Positions 1 to 10,080 of a stretch of 64,000 nucleotides of DNA are shown one piece after another; position 1 is the first letter of the stretch; every line of letters starts with the position of its first letter. A program made the position numbers and the translations under genes. The stretch is from Marsupella aquatica. Taxonomy: Eukaryota > Marchantiophyta. Where the stretch lies: assembly GCA_973895155.1 (NCBI GenBank), contig OZ316891.1:4588001-4652000 (forward strand), read 5' to 3'. The notes beneath the pieces are model-generated. The model was given only the letters and a program-made list of their open reading frames with translations, had not been told where the DNA came from and did no database searches.

Positions 1-306
1 GTTTGCTTCTATCAGAGAAAACCAAAATTTTGTATGTTTTACTAAAAATTGCCACTTCTTGTTGCATGACGCAAGTCTGATCATGGCAGTCGTCCTTGAG
101 ACAAATGATTCTTGATAAAGTCCTCCGCAAAAGTGATCCATCAAAAGAGGCCAAATTTTGTCAATCACCAAACTGTCTGGTAGACCTTGCATGTACATAG
201 AATAGGTATTGAGCCTTTGTCTTTCAAATTTTGCCACTTTCTCAAGATCTTTGAGTAAATCGCAAACCTTCTCAACCTGCACGGCTCTGCTAGAGACTTC
301 GTCCAT
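1..306 (-). CDS. F-box-like protein, partial (runs off the window edge)
   Basis: An open frame of 102 codons starts at an ATG at 306-304 and is still open at base 1, so the 3' part is missing. After a charged, probably helical N terminus comes GLPDSLVIDKIW (from about residue 40) and then RLASCNKKWQFLV. This is the spacing of an F-box (LP..L...I then R..S..W..L), the segment that docks substrate receptors onto SKP1 in SCF ubiquitin ligases. The neighbouring stretch at 595-891 holds a clearly related copy, so this is one of a tandem pair. I see no C-terminal substrate-binding domain because it would lie outside the window. It could be a gene, a pseudogene or part of a mobile element; the F-box call is from pattern only. 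Confidence 0.5.
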   Translation of the reverse strand, partial: MDEVSSRAVQVEKVCDLLKDLEKVAKFERQRLNTYSMYMQGLPDSLVIDKIWPLLMDHFCGGLYQESFVSRTTAMIRLASCNKKWQFLVKHTKFWFSLIEAN

Positions 307-336
307 CCTGTTGGATTGATCAAACGGAACTTATTA

Positions 337-891
337 TTAGCAAATTCTATCTAGATTTGAAGCCATTCTCGAGATATCCGGTTTTGTAACAGAGTAGAGT
401 AAAATCCCATTTTTTGATGGGATGCAGGAGGTCATATGCCTTCGTGAATGTTTCTCGAAGGTTCTTGGGCATCGATCCCAAAAATTTAATTTCTGGATAC
501 TTTCAATAGAAGCTATAGGTAGTTTGTTTGAGAAGAGGAGCAGGAATGAAATCAATGGGAAACTTGACTTCCGTGGGTTGAAAGTCTAAAATAGTCATAT
601 TGAGGACGCCATGATATACGTATTATTTATCAAGTGGCGCCATCTGCAAGAGACAGACCTCATCAAAATCAATGAATTCAATTTTGAATCTGAGAATGAA
701 CTTTGATCTACCAAGGTATTAAAATATCCTAGACATATATTCCAGATTAACTGCTCCACGAGTTCGTTCGGAAGCCCTGGAAGTAGACTTTTTCCCAAGA
801 GATCGTATTCTTGCGTAAGAGAACGCTGGAGTGTGATACGTCTATCAAATGTTGGGCAAAACTTATTGAAACACTTAACGCCTTTTTCCAT
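337..891 (-). pseudogene. F-box-like gene copy, frame-broken
   Basis: Translation starting at 891 gives a 98-codon frame containing LLPGLPNELVEQLIW and then RSVSCRWRHLINNTY, a better F-box match than the neighbouring copy at 1-306 and alignable with it over about 60 residues. The frame ends at a TGA at 595-597. A different frame starting at an ATG at 600 continues for about 37 codons, and a third covers 337-555, so the coding continuity is broken by at least one frameshift or by unrecognised introns. In F-box proteins this segment binds SKP1. A SKP1-like pseudogene also lies in this window (25.67-26.29 kb), but there is no evidence that the two are functionally linked. Confidence 0.45.
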
Positions 892-960
892 TGTGTCTGC
901 AATTGCATGAGATTTGTATGAAAGTCAGAGTTTTTCCGCCTTGTCTAACAAACTAATATC

Positions 961-1760
961 TTACATTCTATGTCCGACGGAACACTGTTCCGCAGGGTGA
1001 TTGGGTTGGTTTGGGCGGAAGACTTGTGATTGGTGATTGCCTTGGTTTGGGTGGAAGACTTCTCCATTGAGAGCTATGCTATTGCGGACTCTAAAACGGA
1101 TAGTACATTCGAGCAGGTGGAACAGCGTTCCGCAAGGTATTCCAGTTAGATTCACCTTGGGAGGAACCCTCTTGATTCTTGGCCCCCATTGAATTTCAGA
1201 GGAGGCGGAAGGTCATTCGAGTGGGTGGACCACTTAGATTCACCTTGAGCGGAAGACTTTTCCCTACTGGGCGGAACTCAATTTCAGAGCCGGCGGAACA
1301 CCGTTCCGTCGGGTGTTCAACTGAGGATCTGCATGGGGTCAACCGTTTTCTTTCCTGAGCTGGATTGAATTTCAGAGGAGACGGAACAACATTTCGCCTG
1401 ATGTTCGACGAAGGTTCACCCAAGGCGGAACAACATTCCAACATATATATTCTCTCAAAGAGGTTTCAGAGCAGGTGGAATAGCGTTCCGCCTGATGTTG
1501 GACGAAGGTTCAAACTGGGCGAAATAACATTCCGTCATATATATTCTCTAAAAGAGGTTTGAGAGCAGGCGGAACACCATTCCGTGGGGATTTTTTGACC
1601 CCATCAATCAGCGAGACACCACTGAGAGTATGCTGTTTGGTGTGTGACGGGGTTTCACAGCGGGCGGAACACTGTGCCGTGGGGTGTGCAACGTCGTTCA
1701 AGAGCATGCGGGACACCTTTCCGTGGAATAAGTGGATCCCATCAAGAAGGAGAAGACTGA
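961..1760. repeat. Cluster of CGGAACA-N-TGTTCCG palindromes (cluster 1)
   Basis: At least eight copies of an imperfect palindrome occur in 800 bp. The best are CGGAACACTGTTCCG at 978-992, GGAACAGCGTTCCG at 1119-1132 and CGGAACACCGTTCCG at 1294-1308. Degenerate copies lie near 1381, 1424, 1476, 1569 and 1676. Most share flanks (GGCGG before, a G-rich tract plus GTGTTCAA-like sequence after), so the repeat unit is longer than the palindrome. The same motif recurs at 12.46-13.03 kb just upstream of a transposon gene. Clustered short palindromes of this kind are typical of transposase-binding subterminal repeats; that role is inferred. Confidence 0.75.
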
Positions 1761-2295
1761 TGAAGAGGATCTGAGATTCTACGAAAGATAATCTAAACCC
1801 AAAATTATATTCGTACAAGAAAGCACGGGATTCGTTTAATGCATCAAATCAATGACTAGTTCCTAAAAGAGAGATTGGATTGTCACCTGAATCCGCAAAT
1901 GATATAGTGTGAGATCTTTGTGAGTGATTGATGAAAGAGAGGCCTGCACCTGAATGAGGAAACCTAGCATTACTTAAAACATCCATTAACATCCACTGAG
2001 ACTGAATTGTCATAAGAACTATCACTAGCAGACTGAAGCAGCTGGAAACTACAAGCCCTAAAACAAGAAGCCATGAAAAGACCTCTTCAAGTGTGCAAAC
2101 ATGTACAGTAGAACATACACAAAGTGGACAATTGAAGTTACAGGATAAATCTGACATTACCAATCTCAGGAAAAGGAGCTGTCAAGCAGGAGGAGTTGAT
2201 CACCTGAAGCTGTTGATGCCCTAAACCAGTCGATGAGCTGAATCAGTTGATGATCTGAGGAGCTGAAGTAGTCGGACAATCAAGAAGAGAATGAG
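1761..2295. other. Intergenic, no gene seen
   Basis: Mixed-composition sequence without a convincing open frame or motif. A short, hydrophobic, Cys-rich minus-strand frame (1849-2163) has no recognisable domain and I do not call it a gene. Confidence 0.5.
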
Positions 2296-2299
2296 TAGC

Positions 2300-2690
2300 T
2301 CAACTAACCAGAGAACTGAGGAGCAGTAGGAGAGCAACAGCAGCACAGTTTGAGCAGAAGTACGAGCAATAGTAGCAGAGCGAGAGTAGACCTAAAGCAC
2401 AAATGGAATGAGTGAGCAATGAGTGTGAGCGAGTGCCCGGATGAGCGAACGAACGATCGAGCAAGTGAGGTATTGAGGGAGGAATGAGCGGGGAGGAGGA
2501 GCGAGTGATTGAGCGCAAACAAATCAAGCAAGTGATCAAGCGAGAGAGAGAGCGCAAGCAAGAGAGCGAGAGAGTGAGCGCAAGCGAGAGAGCGAGAGAG
2601 CAAGAGGGAGAGCGCGAGCGAGAGAGGGAGAGAGCGAGAGGGAGAGCACGAGCGAGGGAGTGAGAAGTGAGAAGTGTTCTCGAGAGGGAA
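2300..2690. repeat. GA-rich low-complexity satellite
   Basis: The plus strand is dominated by GAGCGAGA/GAGAGCGC-type short repeats, densest at 2520-2670. The minus-strand frames through it (Leu/Ser/Arg-rich) are translations of the repeat and not genes. Confidence 0.85.
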
Positions 2691-2699
2691 TCCGGAAGT

Positions 2700-5300
2700 A
2701 ACGGGTTTAGGGTTAGTGAGAAGCGCAATTAAGTGGTGCCTCTAAGTGAGTCCTTGAGGCATGTGTTAGGGCACCCCTAAACTAGATTAGGAAATACATC
2801 ATGGAGGAGGGATTTGGACCCCTCATCTAGGCCCTCCAATCTCCAAATAAGTTGGTGCAAATAGCATGGATCCAAAATGGTACATACTCCTTATAAAAGG
2901 ACCCTTGAGAATGGTTACAAAGTAATTGAACTAAAACTAAGTATTACTCTATGTTAGTAAGTGGATACCCTATAACATCCATAAATATCATTCAGACAAT
3001 GTGTATATAATGAGGCCCATGCATGGCCATTGACATGTTCAGCATTAGTCCATGATTATTTTGCAGTTGTGGGCAAGGCTCCATCCTCACTTTGGCCTGA
3101 CGGTTATTCTTACAAACGACAACATCTATGGAGTGTCTATTGATACCAAATTTTTTGCAAGAAACCAATCTTGTTTTGTAATAGTAGTCACACTATTTGG
3201 TATTAATGGAATTGGTTACATTTTTGGACAATAGCATGGACAAAACATACATTAAATTGAGAGTCAGAGCCCAGGCAACTAATTTACACTAATTTACAAC
3301 ACTCAGGCCCTCCAACTGCTTTGCCTATTTAAACAACTCATAGGTGGTGTCAACCACATAAATCAGTTATCATTAATAAAACATTTTAGTTAGAGAGAGA
3401 GAAACTCTTACAAACAACTTTGAATCAGATTGAGTGGATTAAATAATTGTCACTCTCCAATAACTGTTAGTAGAATATGTAAATCTCCCCACAAATTGTA
3501 GAACTACAAACTTATACACTAATATTAGAGTCCAATAAATATAATTTCATGCAACTTCAAACCATTCAAGTGCCACATCCTCCATAGCCCTAAACCACTC
3601 TTAAAAATGTCATGCTGTAGATATTCATTCGTGCCAAAGTGGTCACAAAAGCACGATCAAAAATGGCAATTGTTGGGCTTACCTAGCATTTTCATAGTTG
3701 AAGAAACACAAACGAATTCACTACTCAAAGAACCTAGTAAGTTAGTGGAAGTCAGCCATAGAGTAACATATCTGTGAGTCCATAGAGCCAACAAATACAA
3801 GCTTGTCTGATATTGGGAGCACAAAGGAAGCACCGAGAGACCAGCAATAAAGACCATAAAAATGAATGAATTACCAAAATTATCATAAATAATGGAGACG
3901 ACCAACACCGCTTCCTCCATTGAAAGTGGGAAATTGTTGAGTATTGACAAACGACCACAAAACCACTCGAGCCCCCAGCATATACGTTGAAAAAAAGAGG
4001 GCCGAGTTGAGATGGACAATAGAACAGCCAGTCTCAGAAGATGTGAGAAATGGCCCTGGTCACTCCAAGAGTGGACCGAACAAGAAAGAGTGGTCATGCC
4101 AAGATTCATGCCAAGATTTTGAGTATTCTCCGGAACCCAACTAAACAGGACCACAGGAGCACTGAATGGACATACTTAAATAGATAATTTCCCATCTTAG
4201 CAAGGGCTATTGAGTATAATAAAACTCATATCACACCATCACCTTTTCGGGGTGAAGAGCAACCCTACAGTTGGCATAGATGCAAGGGTTTTGGAGGGTG
4301 CCCTCCTTGAGACCAGTGGCATGCCCCTTGGTCCGACTCCATCAAGAATGAAGGAGTTGGTCAAGCTTATGGTGATAGGTAAGCTTAGAACTCTTGAATT
4401 TCTCTACAAGTTGGTGTACTCTTTCATGTGACTTTGGATGACTTTTATTAGAATATTAGAGACTACGCTCTTGGCACCGCAATTGAGTTGATAGCCCGCG
4501 CCGCACCATAATAGGCGCCACACCGCATTTGAGTTGATTGCGTACATGGAAGAGTAGATAGAGTACTAGGTTAGATTTCACTAAATCATGTTGCATGCAT
4601 CCATATATCGGGGGATGCAGTATTGTAGGCCATGCAATCTTATAGTATGCCATGTGTCATGTCAGTTGTTTACTTGAGTTGGCTCTACTGTATAAAGCCT
4701 TGAGCCCATTTCCCAGTAATTCAAGCGTTCTTTACTTTACTGTAAATACTCCAACACTCTCCACACATGAGCTCACTCTCTCCCTCAAGCCACTTTGTTG
4801 CAATGAGCATGCATTATCACACAAGTGGCTTACACTAGCCCTGGTATATGCAAGGTCACACACAACTTACTTACTAACCTATTTACCTCACCTAAGTCCC
4901 TAACAGTGGTAAGTTAGCCTAATTGCCATAACCTATGAGTGACAAGACTAAGAGCAGAACAAACACCCCCCATGTACCCCTTCTTAGTATTTCTGCTTAC
5001 AAAAAGATACCTTGTTAATGTAAATTAAAGTATTAACTTTTCCAATTAAATTTGATCCAAGAATAATATAACTTCACACAATGAGCCAACTCTAACAAAC
5101 ATTGTTTGAGCACTTGGTGTAAGAAAAGGGCAATGCGGAAAATGAGAGCAGTCACTCAATCTCACACTACACCAACATGACACCATGATCATACTTGGAG
5201 AAACTCCGTAAGGATCCATTTGATAGCTCATGAATGATTGAGATGGAACATGTGAAGAATGAGGGAGAGAATGCTCTCCCTCTAACCTATACCCTCCAAG
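2700..5300. other. AT-rich intergenic stretch, no supported gene
   Basis: No frame here shows a recognisable domain or coding texture. The longest is a 165-codon minus-strand frame at 3657-4154 rich in hydrophobic residues, without a conserved motif or a supporting splice structure; it is most likely chance or an old repeat remnant. Composition shifts abruptly to GC-rich near 5.3 kb, where the next insertion begins. Confidence 0.5.
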
Positions 5301-6209
5301 GGGGACTAAGATGTGTCACGTCATCAACCTTGGTCTTAACTCGGGCTTCAGCTTTAAACGGGCACCTCCTTCATAAATATGAGGGTTCGGGCAGGGAGGG
5401 AAGAACGTAATGCACCTAATTCACGTAAACTAGTGCTAAGTGCGCCTACTGTTAGATACGGACATCTCCTAGGTATGGTTTGTGTTCCGCCGCCGGAACG
5501 TACCTTAGTCGATAACAGGATCGACCCCGGCTTAAGGACTTCTAAGCCTTCGTGTTGTCCGCCTTCAATCCGGATTCTATGATATAGGTCCTCAACCCGT
5601 GCTCGCAACCACATACCCGCAAGCTGCACCCCGTGCACGACTCGGGTAGTGCGTTCGGCCCGGCGTTGTCACCTATACACGAGATTCACACACACATACA
5701 CACGCACAAGCGTACAATCTTGATTTACACGAAGGACATAATGGGAAAGGATTTTACTACATAGGGGACATGTGCGTACACTTGGTTGACCCGACAGCTC
5801 CGGAATGAACAGGTTCAAGGCCAAGGGAGTACACTACAACGGAGCCCGGCTCCGCACTCGCCCGACGAGCTTAGTCCTACCCCCTCCCCTTGGTACTCCT
5901 TCACTCCCAGAGGTCGAGACTCCCCGCACATACCACGGATGTCCAACTCTGAGACTAAAAACCCCCTGCCTCTATCGAGGGGTGCACTAAATACTAAGGG
6001 CCGAGGAACGGAGTGTCCTCCCGCCCGAAGATTCGCTGACTTAGGTCCTAACTAATCTGACCGTCAGGCCGAAAAACGGCTGTGTCTTATTAGAAGATCC
6101 TAATCTATGCAGGCTGGACAGCATGGCAGTGCTGCTGTAACTAAGGCAGGTGCCTGTCCCAATAGCCTGACTTAGCTATTCCTAACCCTATTCTATTCCT
6201 ACTCCGCCG
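5301..6209. other. GC-rich flank downstream of the decayed retroelement ORF
   Basis: GC content and CpG frequency jump here compared with the flanking DNA and stay high until about 9.44 kb, so 5.3-9.4 kb looks like one inserted element. This part lies 3' of the minus-strand ORF and contains a CA-rich patch (5686-5713). It may hold the element's 3' untranslated region or terminal repeat, but I could not match it by eye to 8.83-9.44 kb, so no long terminal repeat is claimed. Confidence 0.4.
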
Positions 6210-8831
6210 CTAATGCCTGGCACGCTTGCCAGAGCCGCCTGAGTGGGAGTGGCCATCCCGCTGCTTACGAAGTCTGTCGTTGTCTGCCTTGAGGAGCTGG
6301 ACCTGGTCCAGCAGAGATTCATTCTCTCGCTTTTCCGTGTCTGTCTCCTCCGTTGCCTCTTGGCATGCCTCCTCCAGCTACTGGGCATCGCTCGTCAGCT
6401 TGCCCGCCAGCTGGTCCTTCTTCTCGGCTTTGGTTTGGAGCCACGCCACTTCGGCCTGTAACGTGGCTATCTCCGCAATGTCCCGCTGGGCCCGTTCTTT
6501 GGCCTCCTCCAGGTCTTTCTGCCAAATGACAGTTTGATTCTTCAAACTGTCAATCTGGTTCCGGAGTCGTGCAATCTCGGCCTCATTCCTAGCTTTGGCC
6601 TGCTCGGCTAGGGCGGTAAGGGCGTGCACCTTTGCTAACAACTAGTCGGCGGCTGGAACTTTGGGTCGTAGTTGCAGAAGCTCAGCCTCTTGAGCTGCAA
6701 CTTCGTTCTTTAAGTATACGGACTCCACCCAGTACCATTCTATCCTTTGAAGGGCCTCTGACTGGGCCCGACCTGCCTTTACTGCAGCAACTAACTCCTG
6801 ATTGAAGAAACAGGCTACCTTCCGGGCCATGAACTCCCTGGTATCCCGGGCAATTTGATGAGAGAAATCTCCCAGAAGCCCGTTCAGAAATGTACCCGGT
6901 ACGAAGAGTTCCGGGTGGTCCAGGTTGTGCTTGTCCGGAGTTGGGCACGGGCAGACGTCAACACGCGCGGGGGCCGGGGCAGTGACATCCAGCCCTGGGG
7001 ACGTAATGTTGGAAGGGGCTGGAGTGTCCTCCTACAGCAATGTCCGGTTCTCCGAAATAGCCACCGGTGGGTCTTTGGGAGACCCGGGCTCGAGTAAGAC
7101 CTCCGCTATACCTACTTCTGTACTTAGCCCGGCCTGTTGGATCACATCTACGGTTGCAATAACCGACCCATCCGGTACCTCCTCGGTTACGACTACAGCT
7201 ACTTGTGGAGGTGGGGTGGGTGAAGCTTGCGTGTCTGCTGGACTTCGGGCCTCGGGTTGAGGCCGTCTCTCCAAGGCCGGGAAAACCCACCTAGCTGGGA
7301 CCAGCTTTGTAACGTTGACACGGGGAAGGGTTCATCGATCAAACCGAGCGTACCACTCAAGAATGATCTCGATGTGGCTAGCGAAATACGCCTTCCCGCC
7401 AATGTATAGCGTCTTCTTTCGCCGCTCCATCTCTTCATGGAATTTCTTAGCGAAGTACGACGCCCACTTCCTAGGTCGATAGTTCTCGACCTGGATAACC
7501 TGGGCGGCGGAGATCTCCCCCCGGGGTTCCATCATGTGGAGGGCGTACCTTTGGAACTCCAGTCGCTCAGCTATCTCGGGGATGAGGCAGGTCCTCATCA
7601 CGAACCCGTTGTCCACTACTCCCTCTGAGGGAAAACTCGAGGATTGGTACTTGGCTCCCTTGCCCCCGGGAGCCCGTGATTCGACTCGATGGTCACCTTC
7701 GGGTAATCCAAAGATCATCTTGAGCCGTTCTTCCGTGAGGGACATATTCCTTCCCCGCAGCCGAGTATGTTGATGTGCATCATCATAATTCTTGACGAAT
7801 TCTGTCATGTCCTCCCCGTAGTACCTGTAAGTGTTCCAGGGGAGAGAGGCGAGGTGCTCGAATCCCTGAGTCTTCAGGTACACCGCATGCTTGGGATGGA
7901 GGATGTTCTTATGCACGTTTTCCCCCATGCGGTGCATTGTTACCTTGGCCACGGCTACCGTGGCCAATGGTAACTCGGATACAGTGGCGGGTTCCTTCCT
8001 CTTCTTCCCCCGTGACTGGCTCAGGGAGGGTGACACCTCCCCATCCTCTCTATCGGGCATAGATAGTGCTACCGCCGTTAGTATTGGGCCCGGGGCGGCC
8101 ACGGTCACCGTGTTGTCTGCTGGAGCCGCTCCTTGGGTCCGAGCATGGGGAGGGGACGATGTAGTGTTGGCCCCCTGAGTGTTTGCTCCTCTAGGCCGCT
8201 TGAGCAAGGGTGGGGTAGCCTCGTCGTCGTCGCTAAGGTCCACAGCGTTGATGATGGAGCGTACTTGTACTGCTGGTGGGGCGATCGGCGGTGGGGGTTG
8301 GCTAGGCTGAGGCTGAGACTGAGACTGAAGCTGAGCCTGAGCCTGAGTCTGAGTCTGAGTCTGCATTGGTGCGGGTATGGGTATGGGGTCGACTAGGCCG
8401 GCGCCGGCGGTTGCGGGTCTATTTCCCATGAAGCTCTGCAGGTGCTGGTAGAAGTTCTTCGAAGCAAGTGCAGACGACCTTGTCGAACGGGTAGTGCTGG
8501 ACTCACTATTGATGATAGCCCAAACCTGAGCAGGGATGTGGTCGAAGTGATGTTGTTGCAAGTTGATCGTACCCGGGATATTGAAGACCTCGTCCGGAAG
8601 CCGAAGCAATGCTTCCTAGAAACCGATATATTTGTCTCTGTTGAAGAAGTACCCAGATACCTGTGCTGGTCGGTAAAGCTCGCTCTGAGATGGGTAGTCA
8701 AAGTTAAGGATGTAGTGGTGTCGTCCTGCTAGGCGAATGGCTCTCTCGTACTCGCGTTCGATTTCGTATCGGCGCGAGTTGGCGTGTTTCAATGAGTCGG
8801 CCAAGTGTCTTCCGGTAGATAGGAACTGCAT
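6210..8831 (-). pseudogene. Decayed 873-codon retrotransposon-type ORF with five in-frame stops and no frameshift
   Basis: One reading frame runs from ATG 8831 to TAG 6210-6212. It is interrupted only by TAG at 8616-8618, TGA at 7332-7334, and TAG at 7032-7034, 6642-6644 and 6378-6380. In order it shows an N-terminal segment (residues about 1-140), a Gln/Pro-rich linker with QTQTQAQAQLQSQSQPQP, an acidic and then a basic stretch (KKRK), a conserved-looking block with YRYYGEDMTEF and LTEERLKMIFGLPEG (about 295-420), a Pro/Val-rich linker, and a long coiled coil (about 670-860). The layout resembles accessory or gag-like ORFs of plant LTR retrotransposons. I see no reverse transcriptase, integrase or zinc knuckle, so the element would be non-autonomous or truncated. 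Each internal stop is one C-to-T change from CAG or CGA, which fits deamination of methylated cytosine. The GC-rich composition contrasts with both flanks and supports insertion. Confidence 0.7.
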
Positions 8832-9440
8832 CCAGAATCAAATGGCCGAACTGGAGAGGATCGTGTGCGACATTCAGAGGAGATAGTAGTGGCGACTAAG
8901 AGTGAACGAGAGAGCTGGGGTTGAAGCTGGCGCGTGGACTGATGGACTGGTGCACTACAAAGGGTCGGCTCCCTTTTTATACCTTGAGGGCTTGTCGATC
9001 CCCCGACATCTCCTCGTTGCCTATAGGCTGAACCGTTCACGCTTGTAGTGTACCGGCCACTCCGCCGGTCTGAGTCACCGCGTGTCAGTGGACGCCTCCC
9101 GAAGTTTGTTATATGGACCCGAGGGAGGGGCCTCTCCACGCTCGTAACTCGGGCGTGCGAATGGCGACGCGCCGCCAGCCCGAACATGAATTCCCCTTAT
9201 TGACTAATGATTTCCTACGCATAATGGCTACCTAAATATTGTCGTTATGCTAATCATAGCGGCCTAAGATACCCCTAATGCGCGTGCTAAGCACGGTTTA
9301 GACCGAATTACTCATTACTCGCCGTACCGGCGGCGTCACAAGATGTGTGGGCCTAAATAAGTGGATGTTATCCTAAACTAACCAAGGGTCAATTAACCCT
9401 AGTAAGGCCAGACTATCTATAGTCGGGAACTCGAGTCAAT
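8832..9440. other. GC-rich leader of the retroelement insertion
   Basis: This is the 5' side of the minus-strand ORF at 6210-8831. A TGA lies three codons upstream of the chosen ATG, so the ORF start is bounded. The composition returns to AT-rich at about 9.44 kb, taken as the insertion edge. No primer-binding site or terminal repeat could be confirmed by eye. Confidence 0.4.
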
Positions 9441-9656
9441 TCCTAAGAAGATGTCATTGAGACAAACAAACATTGTGTCGCCCAAGATGCTGTTAAGAAA
9501 ATATAGAATGTGGTGTCACATAAGATGTTCTTAAGAAAAAAACTGTCACACAAAAAGGGCGCAGAAAATGAGTAACAACCACAAACTATCACCAGTTCAG
9601 GCAGGCGGAGGAGGGATTCACTAGAGACCGTCTTTGAGAGCAGGAGAGGAAGCAAT

Positions 9657-10080
9657 GATGTCAAAGCGAGGGCGCGGAGGTTCCTTCGGGAACAAGTTCC
9701 GTATGTCACTTGCTCTGCCCGTCAGTGCTGTGGTGAATTGTGCCGATAATACTGGTGCAAAGAACCTTTTATTATATTATCTCAATGAAAGGAGTAAAAG
9801 GACGCCTGAACAGGCTGCGTGCAGCTGCAGCACGTGATCTGGTGATGGCCACAGTCAAGAAGGGGAAACCTGATCTAAGAAGGTCATGCCTGCTGTCATC
9901 GTTAGGCAAAGGAAGCCGTGGCACCGCAAAGACGACGTGTTTATGTACTTTGAAGATAATGCGAGAGTCATTGTGAATCCAAAGGGAGAGATGAAAGGAT
10001 CTGCGATCACGGGACCAATTGCGAAGGAGTGTGCATATTTGTGGCCTAGAATTGCAAGTGCCGCGAAGGCCATTTTGTAA
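9657..10080 (+). pseudogene. RPL23: 60S ribosomal protein L23 (uL14) processed pseudogene
   Basis: The translation is a near full-length cytosolic uL14, an intersubunit-face protein of the large ribosomal subunit. It begins [18 protein letters not shown], continues with [25 protein letters not shown] and [12 protein letters not shown], and ends [17 protein letters not shown]. Plant copies are about 140 residues, as here. There is no intron. Two indels break the frame: an apparent 4-base duplication (TTAT) near 9768-9775 and an apparent 4-base loss near 9882, which restores the original frame, so the middle third is read in another frame. Several normally invariant positions also differ. Lack of introns plus compensated frameshifts point to a retrocopy that is no longer functional. 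I see no poly-A tract or target-site duplication. Confidence 0.88.

Noticed and set aside
978-992. Hormone-receptor-like or LexA-like operator from the GGAACA-N-TGTTCC shape
   Set aside because: The organism is a plant, the spacing differs (one base), and the clustering near transposon sequence fits an element-specific repeat better.
2300-2728. Leu/Ser/Arg-rich minus-strand protein of 142 codons
   Set aside because: It is the translation of a GA-rich satellite.
3657-4154. 165-codon minus-strand membrane-like protein
   Set aside because: No conserved motif, no splice support and AT-rich chance-like composition; hydrophobicity alone is weak evidence.
6210-8831. TAG used as a sense codon (as in some green algae)
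   Set aside because: The stops are confined to decaying mobile-element ORFs, one of them is TGA, and all are explained by C-to-T changes. The ORF itself also ends at a TAG. The host gene for tryptophan synthase alpha has no internal TAG.
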